Assembly (NCBI RefSeq): GCF_001274945.1
Contig: NZ_LILB01000001.1
Location: 1,256,465 to 1,320,464, forward strand
Length of the DNA stretch: 64,000 bases
Direction: 5' to 3'
Origin: Viridibacillus arvi
GTDB lineage: Bacteria; Bacillota; Bacilli; Bacillales_A; Planococcaceae
Numbering within the stretch: the first letter of the stretch is position 1; each line of letters starts with the position of its first letter. The position numbers were made by a program, and so were the translations under genes. The notes under the pieces were generated by a model. That model searched no databases and had not been told where the DNA came from. It was given only the letters and a program-made list of their open reading frames with translations. Below are positions 26,061 to 35,052 of this stretch, in pieces.

Positions 26061-27029
26061 TCTTATTCGAATTAATCAAATTAACGATATCTCTCATATG
26101 CATGCTTTGGAAATTATATTTCCCCTTTAAATATTCAACATGCTGTAATATTTCCTCAAGAAACTGAAGATTTTTTTCGGTGTTCTTTCCAAAATTATGT
26201 GGGTGCCACCATAAATGATAATACTCATTGTTTTTAGCTGCTTCCGTTAAGCTCTTTTTAATACGTTGTAATCGAAGTCTCTCTAAAAATCGCAATTTAG
26301 GGCTATATGGTCTTAAAAAACGGCTAGATGGTACATTAATAATCGGCTGAGTGCTAACTTTCTCCAATTTATAGCTATGATGACCTGTAATATTTATATA
26401 ATGATCTGCTAATCGAAAAATTCGTTTTATAGCTGTATTCATTTCTTTAATGTATGGGCCGTATATCCAGCTATCTTCATTTCCTCGATAAGCGGTTATA
26501 CCATATTCATCACATAGCTCTAGATACGCTAAATTAACTTGATTTCTCGGAAATACTAACGAAGAAATTCCTTCATTCAAATTAACTACTGCCTGTAGAT
26601 CCTTTTCGAAATGCTCGATTTTTTGCCCTTTTTCAAGACAATAATAATGACTGAAAGTATGTGAGCCAATCTCTTGGTTTGGCATTTCTTTAATTTTATT
26701 AATAAGTGAATTTCCATAATGATATAAATCTACTTGTTCATCTTCACCGACATTCGGTAGGTTATGTTTTGCTGATAAAGCTTCATTTTCATATGGAACT
26801 TCTATACTTTCCAAGCAAGTTAGTAGTTCTTTTTTATCTTTACAATGAATCATTCCCACAATGGCCCACGTAGCATGAATTTCATATTTTTGAAATAACT
26901 GAAGTATTTTAGGGATAGCTTTGCGAGAACCTAGAATATTTTCTCCATACTTGTCAATTGTAAAAACATCATGTACTCCCCAATTCAACTCAAAATCTAA
27001 TGAAACAATAAGAGCCCCCAGTTCTTCAT
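26053..27029 (-). CDS. Polysaccharide deacetylase of the EPS operon, frameshifted at its 5' end
   Basis: A NodB-type deacetylase of about 325 residues, last gene of the exopolysaccharide operon. The conserved order is visible: SLDFELNWG (first metal Asp), QEIGSHTFSHYY (metal His pair) and the C-terminal YYHLWWHPHNF. The continuous frame has a usual start only at a TTG at 26988, which would cut off the Asp motif. Upstream, the same frame encodes GALIVSLDFEL. An ATG at 27029, which overlaps the previous stop as ATGA and has AAAGGA before it, is out of frame by one base. One extra C in the run at 27015-27019 would join them (MKNWGALIVSLDFEL). I therefore annotate the gene from 27029 with an apparent one-base deletion. 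It would trim acetyl groups from the exported polymer. Confidence 0.75.
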
Positions 27030-27784
27030 CCTTTCTTCATTTTTTTTATACGTAACCACAGTATGAATTGCCCTATTTTAGTATTGGCTTCATAGCCGGA
27101 ATATACATGAACTATTTCCCCACCAAACTCCATTTTGAAACTACGAATATTTGGATTCGTTGTAAGTCCACCCATATCAAAAATTGTATGGTTTCTTGAT
27201 TTAAAATATAATATATTTCTCCAAATCAAAAATCTATTCGCTTCGCTTAATAATCTTTTTTCTTCAGTTTTCTCTTTCATGCGAAAATGAGAGGCAGAAT
27301 ATAAACAACAAGCTATATTACCGTCCGAGATATACACTCGATAACAAAGCACTTCATTTTCTTCATTCAAAACTTTCGTGATTACAAGTCCATTCTTGTC
27401 TTTTAACATATTCATTGTATTAACATGAAAGGAGTTACAAGTGTACGTATTTGCAAAAGTCGCAAACTGATTATAAAACTCTTGAAATGCTCGAATATCT
27501 GCAATTGATGGTTTTTCAAGAACTTGTATATGAAAATGATGGTCTGCTGCTTTTTTTATTTGCTTTCTATTAGTACGATGCAAATTCTGAAGTAATTCAT
27601 TTTCACTTTTAGTTAAATCGATATAAAGTGTTTCAAACTGCTGTAGTTGTTTTTTAGGAACTAGAGAATGGGAAAAACCTTCAATATCTATCAATTTTTC
27701 AGTTGAAACAATCTCTTTCAAAAAGTAATAACTATTCATTTTTATATTCAGAAACTTTCTCTCTAATAGAATAATAAAAGGCAC
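27026..27784 (-). CDS. FemAB/GNAT-like acyltransferase of the EPS operon
   Basis: 252 residues. The pattern LYIDLTKSENELLQNLHRTN followed by RKQIKKA is the mark of the FemAB/BioF2-like GNAT families (Leu-x5-x-x-x-R-x-x-I-x-x-A), and the C-terminal FDMGGLTTNPNIRSFKMEFGG matches their acyl-transfer region. FemAB-like enzymes add amino acids from aminoacyl-tRNA; relatives in EPS clusters modify the polymer or its lipid carrier. The GTG start at 27784 lies eight bases after the previous stop. Its own stop overlaps the ATG of the deacetylase gene by four bases (ATGA), so translation is coupled. Confidence 0.7.
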   Translation of the reverse strand: MPFIILLERKFLNIKMNSYYFLKEIVSTEKLIDIEGFSHSLVPKKQLQQFETLYIDLTKSENELLQNLHRTNRKQIKKAADHHFHIQVLEKPSIADIRAFQEFYNQFATFANTYTCNSFHVNTMNMLKDKNGLVITKVLNEENEVLCYRVYISDGNIACCLYSASHFRMKEKTEEKRLLSEANRFLIWRNILYFKSRNHTIFDMGGLTTNPNIRSFKMEFGGEIVHVYSGYEANTKIGQFILWLRIKKMKKG

Positions 27785-27792
27785 CTTCTCTT

Positions 27793-29424
27793 TTAATTTT
27801 CTACTTCTTTTTTTATTTTTTTCTTCCCTAAGATTCTTGAGTAAGAAAGCCTTTCAGTAATAATAAAATCATTTGATTGAAGTGTTCGAATACTTTTTTT
27901 ATCAAACTTATTTGCATGTACTACAATGTACTTCGGTCGATAGGTTACCTGAACAAAAGAAAGGATTTCATCTAAGTTTTCATTCTCCCAATCTCTAATA
28001 TAAATGGTCTTTTTCTTTAAGTTTTCTACTACTTCAATGTCATCTAGCCGAATGACATTTTCATTTACCCAAAATGCATTATTCACTTCAGTTGCATAAT
28101 AACCATTATATCCGTTATATATTTTCTGAAGTATTTCTTTTCTTTGATCTTTCATTGAAAGAGCCATTTCAGCTGTTATTTGTTCAAAGTGACTATCCAA
28201 TTTCATTTCACTAACCGTCAACTTAGCTATTAAATATTGTTTTCGTTCATATACAATAGGTTGCAGTCTATTCTTCCAAATATCTTTCCAAAAATTAAAT
28301 TCCCCTTTATTTCGAAGATAATATTTCAACTTACCAATTTTATTTCGTCGGAAAATAACAATGGAATAGTGTTTTCTAATCTTAGAAAATACCATTTCCT
28401 TTAACCAAATAAAATTACGAAACATTCTTGCTCGTATTGTATTTGTCGAGAAAACTGTTTTTCTCGTATAATCTTCACCTGTATTCCACTCTAGCTTATA
28501 TGGTTCATATCCGATGCTCATATCGAGTTTATGAAATCCATCGTCTATATTTCTTTTTATCTTTTCTTTAACTAAAATTCTCCCTGGACCATAGACATCA
28601 AAATCTGAATCATGCCCTAATACATATCCCAAATACCTTCCTCTACATGCAAAACCGTACGTAAATGCAATCATTTCATTTTGTAACATCAATGTAGATA
28701 AGCGAACACTTAACTTCCCCTTATTCTGTTCAGCCAAATATTTAAAAAAAGATTGCTTTCTAATACTAGAAAATCCACTCGTATCATTTTTCTTTTCCCA
28801 TCGCTTTTGATGCACTTTAAATACTTGATTGATCTCCGTTGCAGGTGAAATTTGTAGTTGAACATCACCTAGTGCTCTCAACCTTTTTTCCCTACGATCT
28901 AATCCATGCAACTTATGCCGAGGTTTCATGTAATCTTCGTAGGTTATATTTTTCAAATCAATATAAGGAGTGACAATACGAGAATATCGCTCCTTCATAT
29001 TTCTAGCTTTCAAATAATTCGAAAGTTTACTATGTGTTTCTATAGTTTCTAATAATCCATGTAAATAAAAAACTATACTCTTCTTTTCTTTTATTAACGC
29101 ATCAAATACAAACATAATGACTTGGTCTAAGTCTCTTTTTCTTGCAATAATATCCATATAATTAGCATCTCCGAGAGCTAGAAAGTGCAAAATATACCCA
29201 TACCAAGTTTTTTCTAATTGAAATGGAAAGAATGCAATCATACGATCATTTTCTTTTACTGCATATATTTCTACTTTTTCATCCTTTCCTAAAAACCTCC
29301 ACCAATTATAAACAAATTCATACTCTATAAATGGATTTGTATTATTATTTTCTTCTAAAATAGCTGACCATTCTTTCTCGTATCTTCCCAAGTCCATATA
29401 CGCTGTAATTTGAATGAGTTCCAA
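27793..29424 (-). CDS. CelD-like GNAT (Acetyltransf_6) protein of the EPS operon
   Basis: About 543 residues. Residues about 10-330 form a CelD/BcsL-like GNAT domain: NPFIEYEFVYNWWRF, then KLHGLDRREKRLRALG and YGPGRILVKEKIKRNID with a final DMSIGYEPYKLEWN segment. A basic linker and a further 150 residues follow, with no motif I know. Such proteins occur in cellulose and EPS clusters as probable acyltransferases. The long frame opens at 29583 inside the flippase gene; I take TTG at 29424, because GGAGG lies just before it and it follows the flippase stop by 17 bases. The substrate is probably a sugar of the polymer; that is inference from context. Confidence 0.7.
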   Translation of the reverse strand: MELIQITAYMDLGRYEKEWSAILEENNNTNPFIEYEFVYNWWRFLGKDEKVEIYAVKENDRMIAFFPFQLEKTWYGYILHFLALGDANYMDIIARKRDLDQVIMFVFDALIKEKKSIVFYLHGLLETIETHSKLSNYLKARNMKERYSRIVTPYIDLKNITYEDYMKPRHKLHGLDRREKRLRALGDVQLQISPATEINQVFKVHQKRWEKKNDTSGFSSIRKQSFFKYLAEQNKGKLSVRLSTLMLQNEMIAFTYGFACRGRYLGYVLGHDSDFDVYGPGRILVKEKIKRNIDDGFHKLDMSIGYEPYKLEWNTGEDYTRKTVFSTNTIRARMFRNFIWLKEMVFSKIRKHYSIVIFRRNKIGKLKYYLRNKGEFNFWKDIWKNRLQPIVYERKQYLIAKLTVSEMKLDSHFEQITAEMALSMKDQRKEILQKIYNGYNGYYATEVNNAFWVNENVIRLDDIEVVENLKKKTIYIRDWENENLDEILSFVQVTYRPKYIVVHANKFDKKSIRTLQSNDFIITERLSYSRILGKKKIKKEVEN

Positions 29425-29441
29425 GTTATCCTCCATTCGGT

Positions 29442-30965
29442 TTAGGTTTGTTTTGGACGGATTTTTTTTAACAAGAAATTTACTAATAGTTTTGATTCTT
29501 TCACCTTCAAAAGAATAATAGTTAGGAAATAGATACTGCTCCCTACAAGGATGACTAAACTTATTTTCAATAAAATGTTCCAATCCGACAATGCATATTT
29601 GTATAAAATATATACAACAGCACCCATTACACTGGACGCAAAAGTTACTTTTAATAAGGTGATGAAATTCCCTTTCAAACCAAATGATCCTATTTTTTTT
29701 CGAAGCTTTATAACTAAAAGAGTTGAGCAGAAAAGTGCAGAAATACTCGTGGCTAGTGCAATTCCACTGATTCCCATATATGAAGATAGTATAAAACTTA
29801 AAAGAATATTCAAGATAACTGCAAAAGAAGCATTATACATAGGAGTTTTCGTATCCTGAATGGAATAAAAAGTCCTATTTAATATCTCGCGAATACCATA
29901 ACCAATCATCCCTATAGAATAGAAAAAGAGTGCACTAGTTGTCATATCTATTGCATGTTCGTCAAAATGGCCATGTCCATAGAGTAATCTAATGATAGGC
30001 TCTGCTAAAACCATTATTCCGAAACTAGCAGGAACTACAATCAAAATGACAACCGAAATCACTTCACTAATTGATTTTTTAAAGTCTTCCTTATTTTTTT
30101 GAACAGCCAAATTAGAAATGAGAGGAAACATTACCGTAACAAATGAAAGAACAAAAATACCTTGTACGAAATCATTTAATCTACTAGCATATGTCAAAGC
30201 AGAAACTCCACCTTCCACTAAAGTAGAAGCAAGAGTTTTATCAACCATCAAGTTGATTTGGTCAATAGATATTCCAATCATTATTGGAAAAACGACAACT
30301 GCCATTTTCTTTATATGCTTGTCGTTAAACTGCACAATCGGAATATAACGGTAGTTTGTTTTTTTTAGTGATGGGATTAAAAATAGCAGTTGAATGAACG
30401 CTGCTGTAACACTTCCAATTGCTAATGCAATAATATTTGTTTGAGTGCTAACAATAATTGAAATAATAATAACAAAATTGAACGGCAGTCCAATCATGGC
30501 TGGTACTTTGAATTTTCCATACAATTGTAGATAACTGCTGAAAAGCTGAGTAACACTAGTGAAATATATACCTACTAATCCGATTCGTGTAAATAGAACA
30601 GCAATTCTTAAAGTTTCTCCATCAAATCCTAAAGCAAATAATTTTACTAGCACATTTGAAAAAAGAAGACCAATTAATATAACTGAAGTTGTAACTATCA
30701 AAACAATGTTTATGAGATTATTCGTAAAATATGTGGCAGTTTGCTGGCCTTCACTATGTTCGATTTGTTTAAACATTGGAATATATGCCGTGGATATCCC
30801 TGAAATGATAAGACTAAACAATACAGATGTAATCGTAATGGAAATAATATAGGCATCACTCGTAGAAGAAGCACCATAAAAATAGGATAGTGTAATATCC
30901 CGTAGAAATCCGGAAACTTTTGATAGAATTGTTATGACCATCAAAAGAACAGCTGTTTTTTTTAT
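29442..30965 (-). CDS. MVF-family flippase (MurJ/Wzx-like) of the EPS operon, non-standard start
   Basis: About 507 residues with about 14 transmembrane helices; moves lipid-linked saccharides across the membrane. The N-terminal MVITILSKVSGFLRDITLSY matches the MVF (MurJ) family rather than the PST Wzx type. The N-terminus is odd: upstream of the MVIT sequence the frame encodes IKKTAVLL, which is how members of this family usually begin (MKKTA), but the codon at 30965 is ATA. No ATG, GTG or TTG exists between an in-frame stop and the TTG at 30944; a GAAGG site lies near 30980. Translation may begin at ATA or ATC, or at the TTG/ATG at 30944 with no clear site. In the operon it should flip the EPS repeat unit; whether it also handles lipid II is unknown. 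Confidence 0.8.
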   Translation of the reverse strand: MKKTAVLLMVITILSKVSGFLRDITLSYFYGASSTSDAYIISITITSVLFSLIISGISTAYIPMFKQIEHSEGQQTATYFTNNLINIVLIVTTSVILIGLLFSNVLVKLFALGFDGETLRIAVLFTRIGLVGIYFTSVTQLFSSYLQLYGKFKVPAMIGLPFNFVIIISIIVSTQTNIIALAIGSVTAAFIQLLFLIPSLKKTNYRYIPIVQFNDKHIKKMAVVVFPIMIGISIDQINLMVDKTLASTLVEGGVSALTYASRLNDFVQGIFVLSFVTVMFPLISNLAVQKNKEDFKKSISEVISVVILIVVPASFGIMVLAEPIIRLLYGHGHFDEHAIDMTTSALFFYSIGMIGYGIREILNRTFYSIQDTKTPMYNASFAVILNILLSFILSSYMGISGIALATSISALFCSTLLVIKLRKKIGSFGLKGNFITLLKVTFASSVMGAVVYILYKYALSDWNILLKISLVILVGSSIYFLTIILLKVKESKLLVNFLLKKIRPKQT

Positions 30966-31023
30966 AGTTTCTATGATTTTTCCTTCTTTTCTTTTTATTT
31001 ATGTTGCAATTCTATACTTATGA

Positions 31024-32412
31024 TTATCCATACTCGGTCTTCATCGAATCAGTCTCCAACGAATCGAATTCCATAAGGTTTTTTATTGCAAAAAGTAGTA
31101 AAAGGAAAAAACTTTCATTAGACATTGCATTTAGTGACAAGTAACTTATCCCTATACAAATTATAGGTAACCAACTTATAAAATCTTTTTTCAAATTCTT
31201 TCTGTAAGCATTGCTATATTTTAATAATGTTGCTATTAACATTATAAAAACTAGGAACCCTACTAATCCCCATACTACAAGAATTTCTACAATAATATTA
31301 TGTGCTTCAAGTTGAATACCTGATCTAAGGTGATAATCTTGAATTCCTATCCCGAAAATCATATCTTTTGTATCAGACATTAATAATTGAATATATTGTT
31401 CAGCAAGTACATTTCTATTACTAGTAAGAGCAGAAGGATCATCGATGAAATCTGTAAATCTAGAAAGTAGTAAATTTAAAATAGAAGTAAATTCCGAAAT
31501 AAAGAAAATAGAAAACACAACAAGGAATCCAATTACCGCCATAATAAAAAACATGATTTTTTTATTTTTTTTCAATCTAAAAATAATCTTAATAAGTAAT
31601 AACGCTAACAACAGAGAAATAACTAATAAAAACATTCTTGATAAGCTGAGTACACCAAAAGCAACAAAAAAAATAAATATCAATGGATACATGAATTTAA
31701 GAAGTTTATTTGTCTCACGATTTACGAGATATAAAAGTAGAAACAATGAAATCATTACATACATTGAAAAATAATTTGGATCTCCCGCTCCACCTTTAAA
31801 TCTAATAGTTGCATTATTTGACATCAGAGTACCGTAACTCCCAAAAAAATCTAAGATACCATAGCATATTGAAATAAACACACCTGTAATAGAATATATA
31901 ATCACGATTTTATGATTATATGATTTCAGGGAATAAAAAAAATATAAAGAAACATATAAAATAGCGATACTCCAGCTAAATAATAAGATAATAGATTTTA
32001 TATCATAATCAAAAATATGGCTCCATTCATAAGCAATAAAAAAAACAATTATTAAAAGATAATTCTTATGAATAGGCTTCTTAAAATTAAAAATAAAAAC
32101 TTTAAATAAAGCAATTCCCATTAATACATTTAGAATTGGTACAGACATACTTGGTATGGGAATAAACATTACTGCTAAATTAGGGATTAGTGAAATTAAA
32201 ATTGCAAATGTGTGATCTGGTGAAATAAATAATATACGGAAAGCTAAATAGATACCTAGACTATAAACTAATAAATTTATATTAAATAACTTGTCACTTA
32301 AAATACAAAATCCTATGATATATAAGTCTAGATAACCTAATCTTTGACGTAAGTGTTGACTAGTTTTTTTTGAAGTATAGCTCAATTGATCTTCTCGAAA
32401 TTCAATGGACAC
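31024..32412 (-). CDS. O-antigen ligase/polymerase-like (Wzy) membrane protein
   Basis: 462 residues with about 11-12 transmembrane helices. The Wzy_C/O-antigen ligase signature is present: GGAGDPNYFS near residue 205 and an extracellular loop ending HNIIVEILVVWGLVGF around 370. These proteins join lipid-linked repeat units (polymerase) or attach the chain to an acceptor (ligase). With a chain-length protein and a flippase in the operon, a Wzy-type polymerase is the natural reading. It overlaps the glycosyltransferase gene by 11 bases. Confidence 0.85.
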   Translation of the reverse strand: MSIEFREDQLSYTSKKTSQHLRQRLGYLDLYIIGFCILSDKLFNINLLVYSLGIYLAFRILFISPDHTFAILISLIPNLAVMFIPIPSMSVPILNVLMGIALFKVFIFNFKKPIHKNYLLIIVFFIAYEWSHIFDYDIKSIILLFSWSIAILYVSLYFFYSLKSYNHKIVIIYSITGVFISICYGILDFFGSYGTLMSNNATIRFKGGAGDPNYFSMYVMISLFLLLYLVNRETNKLLKFMYPLIFIFFVAFGVLSLSRMFLLVISLLLALLLIKIIFRLKKNKKIMFFIMAVIGFLVVFSIFFISEFTSILNLLLSRFTDFIDDPSALTSNRNVLAEQYIQLLMSDTKDMIFGIGIQDYHLRSGIQLEAHNIIVEILVVWGLVGFLVFIMLIATLLKYSNAYRKNLKKDFISWLPIICIGISYLSLNAMSNESFFLLLLFAIKNLMEFDSLETDSMKTEYG

Positions 32413-33442
32413 TACAATACACCTGCTGCAATTGATTCTTATAGTCTTCCATATTAAACATTTCTTCTGCTTTTTTAGAAGCCCTTAAAGACATCTCCGC
32501 ATATTCATTCTCTGAAAGTGAAAGTGAAATTATCGCATTGATAAATTCCTGATCGTCTTTACAAATAACACCACAATTACTATTAACAATACTCTGCATT
32601 TCTTCCAGATTAGGTACTATTATAGGTTTGCCCATTGATAAAGCTTCAATAGCCACCATCGGTAACCCTTCAGATTTAGATGTCATAACTAGAATTTTTG
32701 AGTTTTGCAAAACTGGGTAAGGATTATCCATAAATCCTATTAAATCAATGTTCTTCTCTAATGCTAATTCTTTAATTAAATTTTCACATTGTCCTTCTAA
32801 GCTTCCTTCCCCCATCATTACTATTGAGATAGTTGGCATCTTTTTAACTAATTGATAGATAATTTTAATAAATCGTAGTGGATCTTTAACATCTTCCAAT
32901 CGTCCCACGAATGCTACGTCATATCTTCTCTCAGTTGGAACTGAAGCCATTTCAGCTATTCGTTTAACATCTACAATATTTTTAATTACGATTGTTTTTT
33001 CTTTGAATATTCTAGATAAAAATGTATGTTCTTTAATTGCTGGTGTAACTACAATTATTTTTTTTATTTTTATACATGCTAAGAAAAATAGTATTGAAAA
33101 TTTATTTATACTTTTCAACCATTTTGGATATTGATGAATATGTGAGACTACAGGGATATTAAAGCTTGCAATTAAACTTTTAAGAGTCGCAGTAAAATCA
33201 TGCGCATGAATTATATCAGGCTTCCATATTTTGATTGCTTTTCTAATTTGTTTAATCGACAGTTTTTTCATCGGAATATAAGTAATGTCTCTACTAATCA
33301 GTATTTTTTCAATACTTCCCATTGGTGATGAATAGGCTGATTCGGAGAGTTCAGATAAATTATTTATGATACACATAGCTACATTTTCTGCACCAGCTAG
33401 TCCATCAGTGCTTAGAATATGTAAGACTTTTCTGTTCATCAT
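32402..33442 (-). CDS. GT4-family glycosyltransferase
   Basis: About 346 residues with the GT-B fold of family GT4: an N-terminal LSTDGLAGAENVAMC donor/acceptor loop, the IIHAHDF segment, then VAFVGRLEDVKDP and IVMMGEGSLEGQ, and the donor-binding ILVMTSKSEGLPMVAIEAL with the EX7E glutamates (E-G-L-P-x-x-x-x-E). It transfers a nucleotide-activated sugar onto the lipid-linked intermediate at the inner membrane face. I take the ATG at 33442 because GGAAGGGGAAC precedes it; the frame is open to 33502. It is the only glycosyltransferase in the operon. Confidence 0.9.
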   Translation of the reverse strand: MMNRKVLHILSTDGLAGAENVAMCIINNLSELSESAYSSPMGSIEKILISRDITYIPMKKLSIKQIRKAIKIWKPDIIHAHDFTATLKSLIASFNIPVVSHIHQYPKWLKSINKFSILFFLACIKIKKIIVVTPAIKEHTFLSRIFKEKTIVIKNIVDVKRIAEMASVPTERRYDVAFVGRLEDVKDPLRFIKIIYQLVKKMPTISIVMMGEGSLEGQCENLIKELALEKNIDLIGFMDNPYPVLQNSKILVMTSKSEGLPMVAIEALSMGKPIIVPNLEEMQSIVNSNCGVICKDDQEFINAIISLSLSENEYAEMSLRASKKAEEMFNMEDYKNQLQQVYCSVH

Positions 33443-33584
33443 GTTCCCCTTCCGCTCAACAATATGAAAAAACTTATTCTTATCTAGCCACTTAGATTTC
33501 ACTTAGATTAAAATTAGCAAACTACTATATTAGCGCCAAACGTTTACAATATTGACTGATTAGATATATCAATCCAGCTACAAT

Positions 33585-34280
33585 TTACACATCTTGCCCA
33601 TAATATTCATAATAATAATGCCCTTTCTCTAGTTTAAAGTTGTTCAAAATCGTCCCGATTATGTTTGCTTTAGAAGATTGAAGTACTTCCTTAGTCTTGA
33701 CGGCAAATCTTTTCTCAGTTGACCCTGCATTGATAACCAAAATTGTTCCATCACACTTTTCAGATAAAATTTGCGCATCTGCTACTGAAAGTACTGGAGG
33801 GGCATCGAAAACGACAATGTCATATAACGCTTTTGCCTCTTTGATAAATAGATCCATAGATGTCGATCCAAGGAGTTCTGCAGGATTCGAAGGTATCGGG
33901 CCACAAGTTATTAAATCTAATCCTTTAATACCGGATTCTTTAACTACATCAGCGATTTTCCATTGGATCATTAGCAAGTTAGTAAATCCCGGCGAGAGCA
34001 ACTTATTAAACGTATGATGCATAGTGGGTTTTCTCAAATCTGCATCTACGAGAAGTACCTTCTTACCTTCTTGTGCAAATGCAATAGCAGTATTAGCTGC
34101 TACTGTTGATTTGCCCTCCCCTTTTGAAGCAGAAGTAAAAAGTAATGTACAAAATTGCTTGTCCTTCATCGAGAATTTGATGTTCGCTCGGACCATTCGA
34201 AATTGCTCTGAAACAATTGATCTTGGGTCAGTACTTGTAATAAGCTTTCTTCGATGCTCCTTCCGCTTCTTCTTAAACAT
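33585..34280 (-). CDS. Bacterial tyrosine kinase (CapB/YwqD-type)
   Basis: 231 residues. Walker A is TSASKGEGKST, Walker A' is KKVLLVDADLRKP and Walker B is YDIVVFDAPPVL, the arrangement unique to BY-kinases. The C-terminus ends in a tyrosine cluster (GHYYYEYYGQDV), the autophosphorylation sites. It works with the adjacent Wzz-like membrane protein as its activator and controls polymer length and export. The start overlaps the modulator gene by 8 bases. Confidence 0.93.
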   Translation of the reverse strand: MFKKKRKEHRRKLITSTDPRSIVSEQFRMVRANIKFSMKDKQFCTLLFTSASKGEGKSTVAANTAIAFAQEGKKVLLVDADLRKPTMHHTFNKLLSPGFTNLLMIQWKIADVVKESGIKGLDLITCGPIPSNPAELLGSTSMDLFIKEAKALYDIVVFDAPPVLSVADAQILSEKCDGTILVINAGSTEKRFAVKTKEVLQSSKANIIGTILNNFKLEKGHYYYEYYGQDV

Positions 34281-35004
34281 CTTTTACCCCTCTTTTCTTT
34301 TTATTTTTCTTTTTCTTTTTTGATTTCTTTTGTGAAATTGGACTAATGAGACCAAGAATCTGTAACTCTACTACTTCACTAATATCTTGCTCTGTTTTTA
34401 TAGTTTTATCTAAATATTCAATAAGAAATGCTATTCCTACTCCAATCATTAATCCAATAAGAGCTGCAATAGCCATATTGAGAATTGGGTTAGGACGGAT
34501 TGGTTTACTATTTTTGATTTCGACTGCAGGTGAAAGTATCTTAACGTTATCAACGTTCATTAGTTTCGGAATTTCTTCTTGAAATACTTCCGCAGTTGTA
34601 TTGGCTATTTCAACAGCTTCTTTCAAATTTGTATTCTGAACACTCACGTTAATAACTTGTGAATCTTGCTCACTGCTTACGTTGATATTCTTATTAAGCA
34701 CTTCCAAACTATCGTTAAGGTTCAAGTTATTCACGACTTTTGTTAAAATAACAGGACTTTTTATAATGACACTATACGTATTAATAAGTTGGAGATTCGT
34801 CTGGACATCTTGTTGTATAAATTGTTTATTCTCCACGTCCTTTTGACTGATAAGAATTTGTGTAGACGTTTCATAAACCGGTGTTAAAAAGAAGTAACTA
34901 ACTCCCCCTGCAATAGAAACTGCTAATATAAATGTACTAATAATGAGTAAGAGTCTTTTCCTTATTGTTTTGAATATGTCATGTAGGCTAATCGTTTCTT
35001 CCAT
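34273..35004 (-). CDS. Wzz-type chain-length/kinase modulator (CapA/YwqC-type)
   Basis: About 243 residues. Two transmembrane helices (about 21-42 and 172-195) flank an extracellular Wzz domain; the first is followed by the PVYETSTQILI segment and the second preceded by the proline-rich KPIRPNPILNMA motif that is typical of the family. The cytosolic C-terminus ends in a lysine run. It activates the tyrosine kinase and sets chain length. I take the ATG at 35004, with GGAGGGG before it; an in-frame start at 35049 lacks a site. Confidence 0.9.
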   Translation of the reverse strand: MEETISLHDIFKTIRKRLLLIISTFILAVSIAGGVSYFFLTPVYETSTQILISQKDVENKQFIQQDVQTNLQLINTYSVIIKSPVILTKVVNNLNLNDSLEVLNKNINVSSEQDSQVINVSVQNTNLKEAVEIANTTAEVFQEEIPKLMNVDNVKILSPAVEIKNSKPIRPNPILNMAIAALIGLMIGVGIAFLIEYLDKTIKTEQDISEVVELQILGLISPISQKKSKKKKKNKKKRGVKDV

Positions 35005-35052
35005 AAGAGTTATCCCCTCCTTTTTTGCCATTCTTTTGAAAGAATTCATTCA

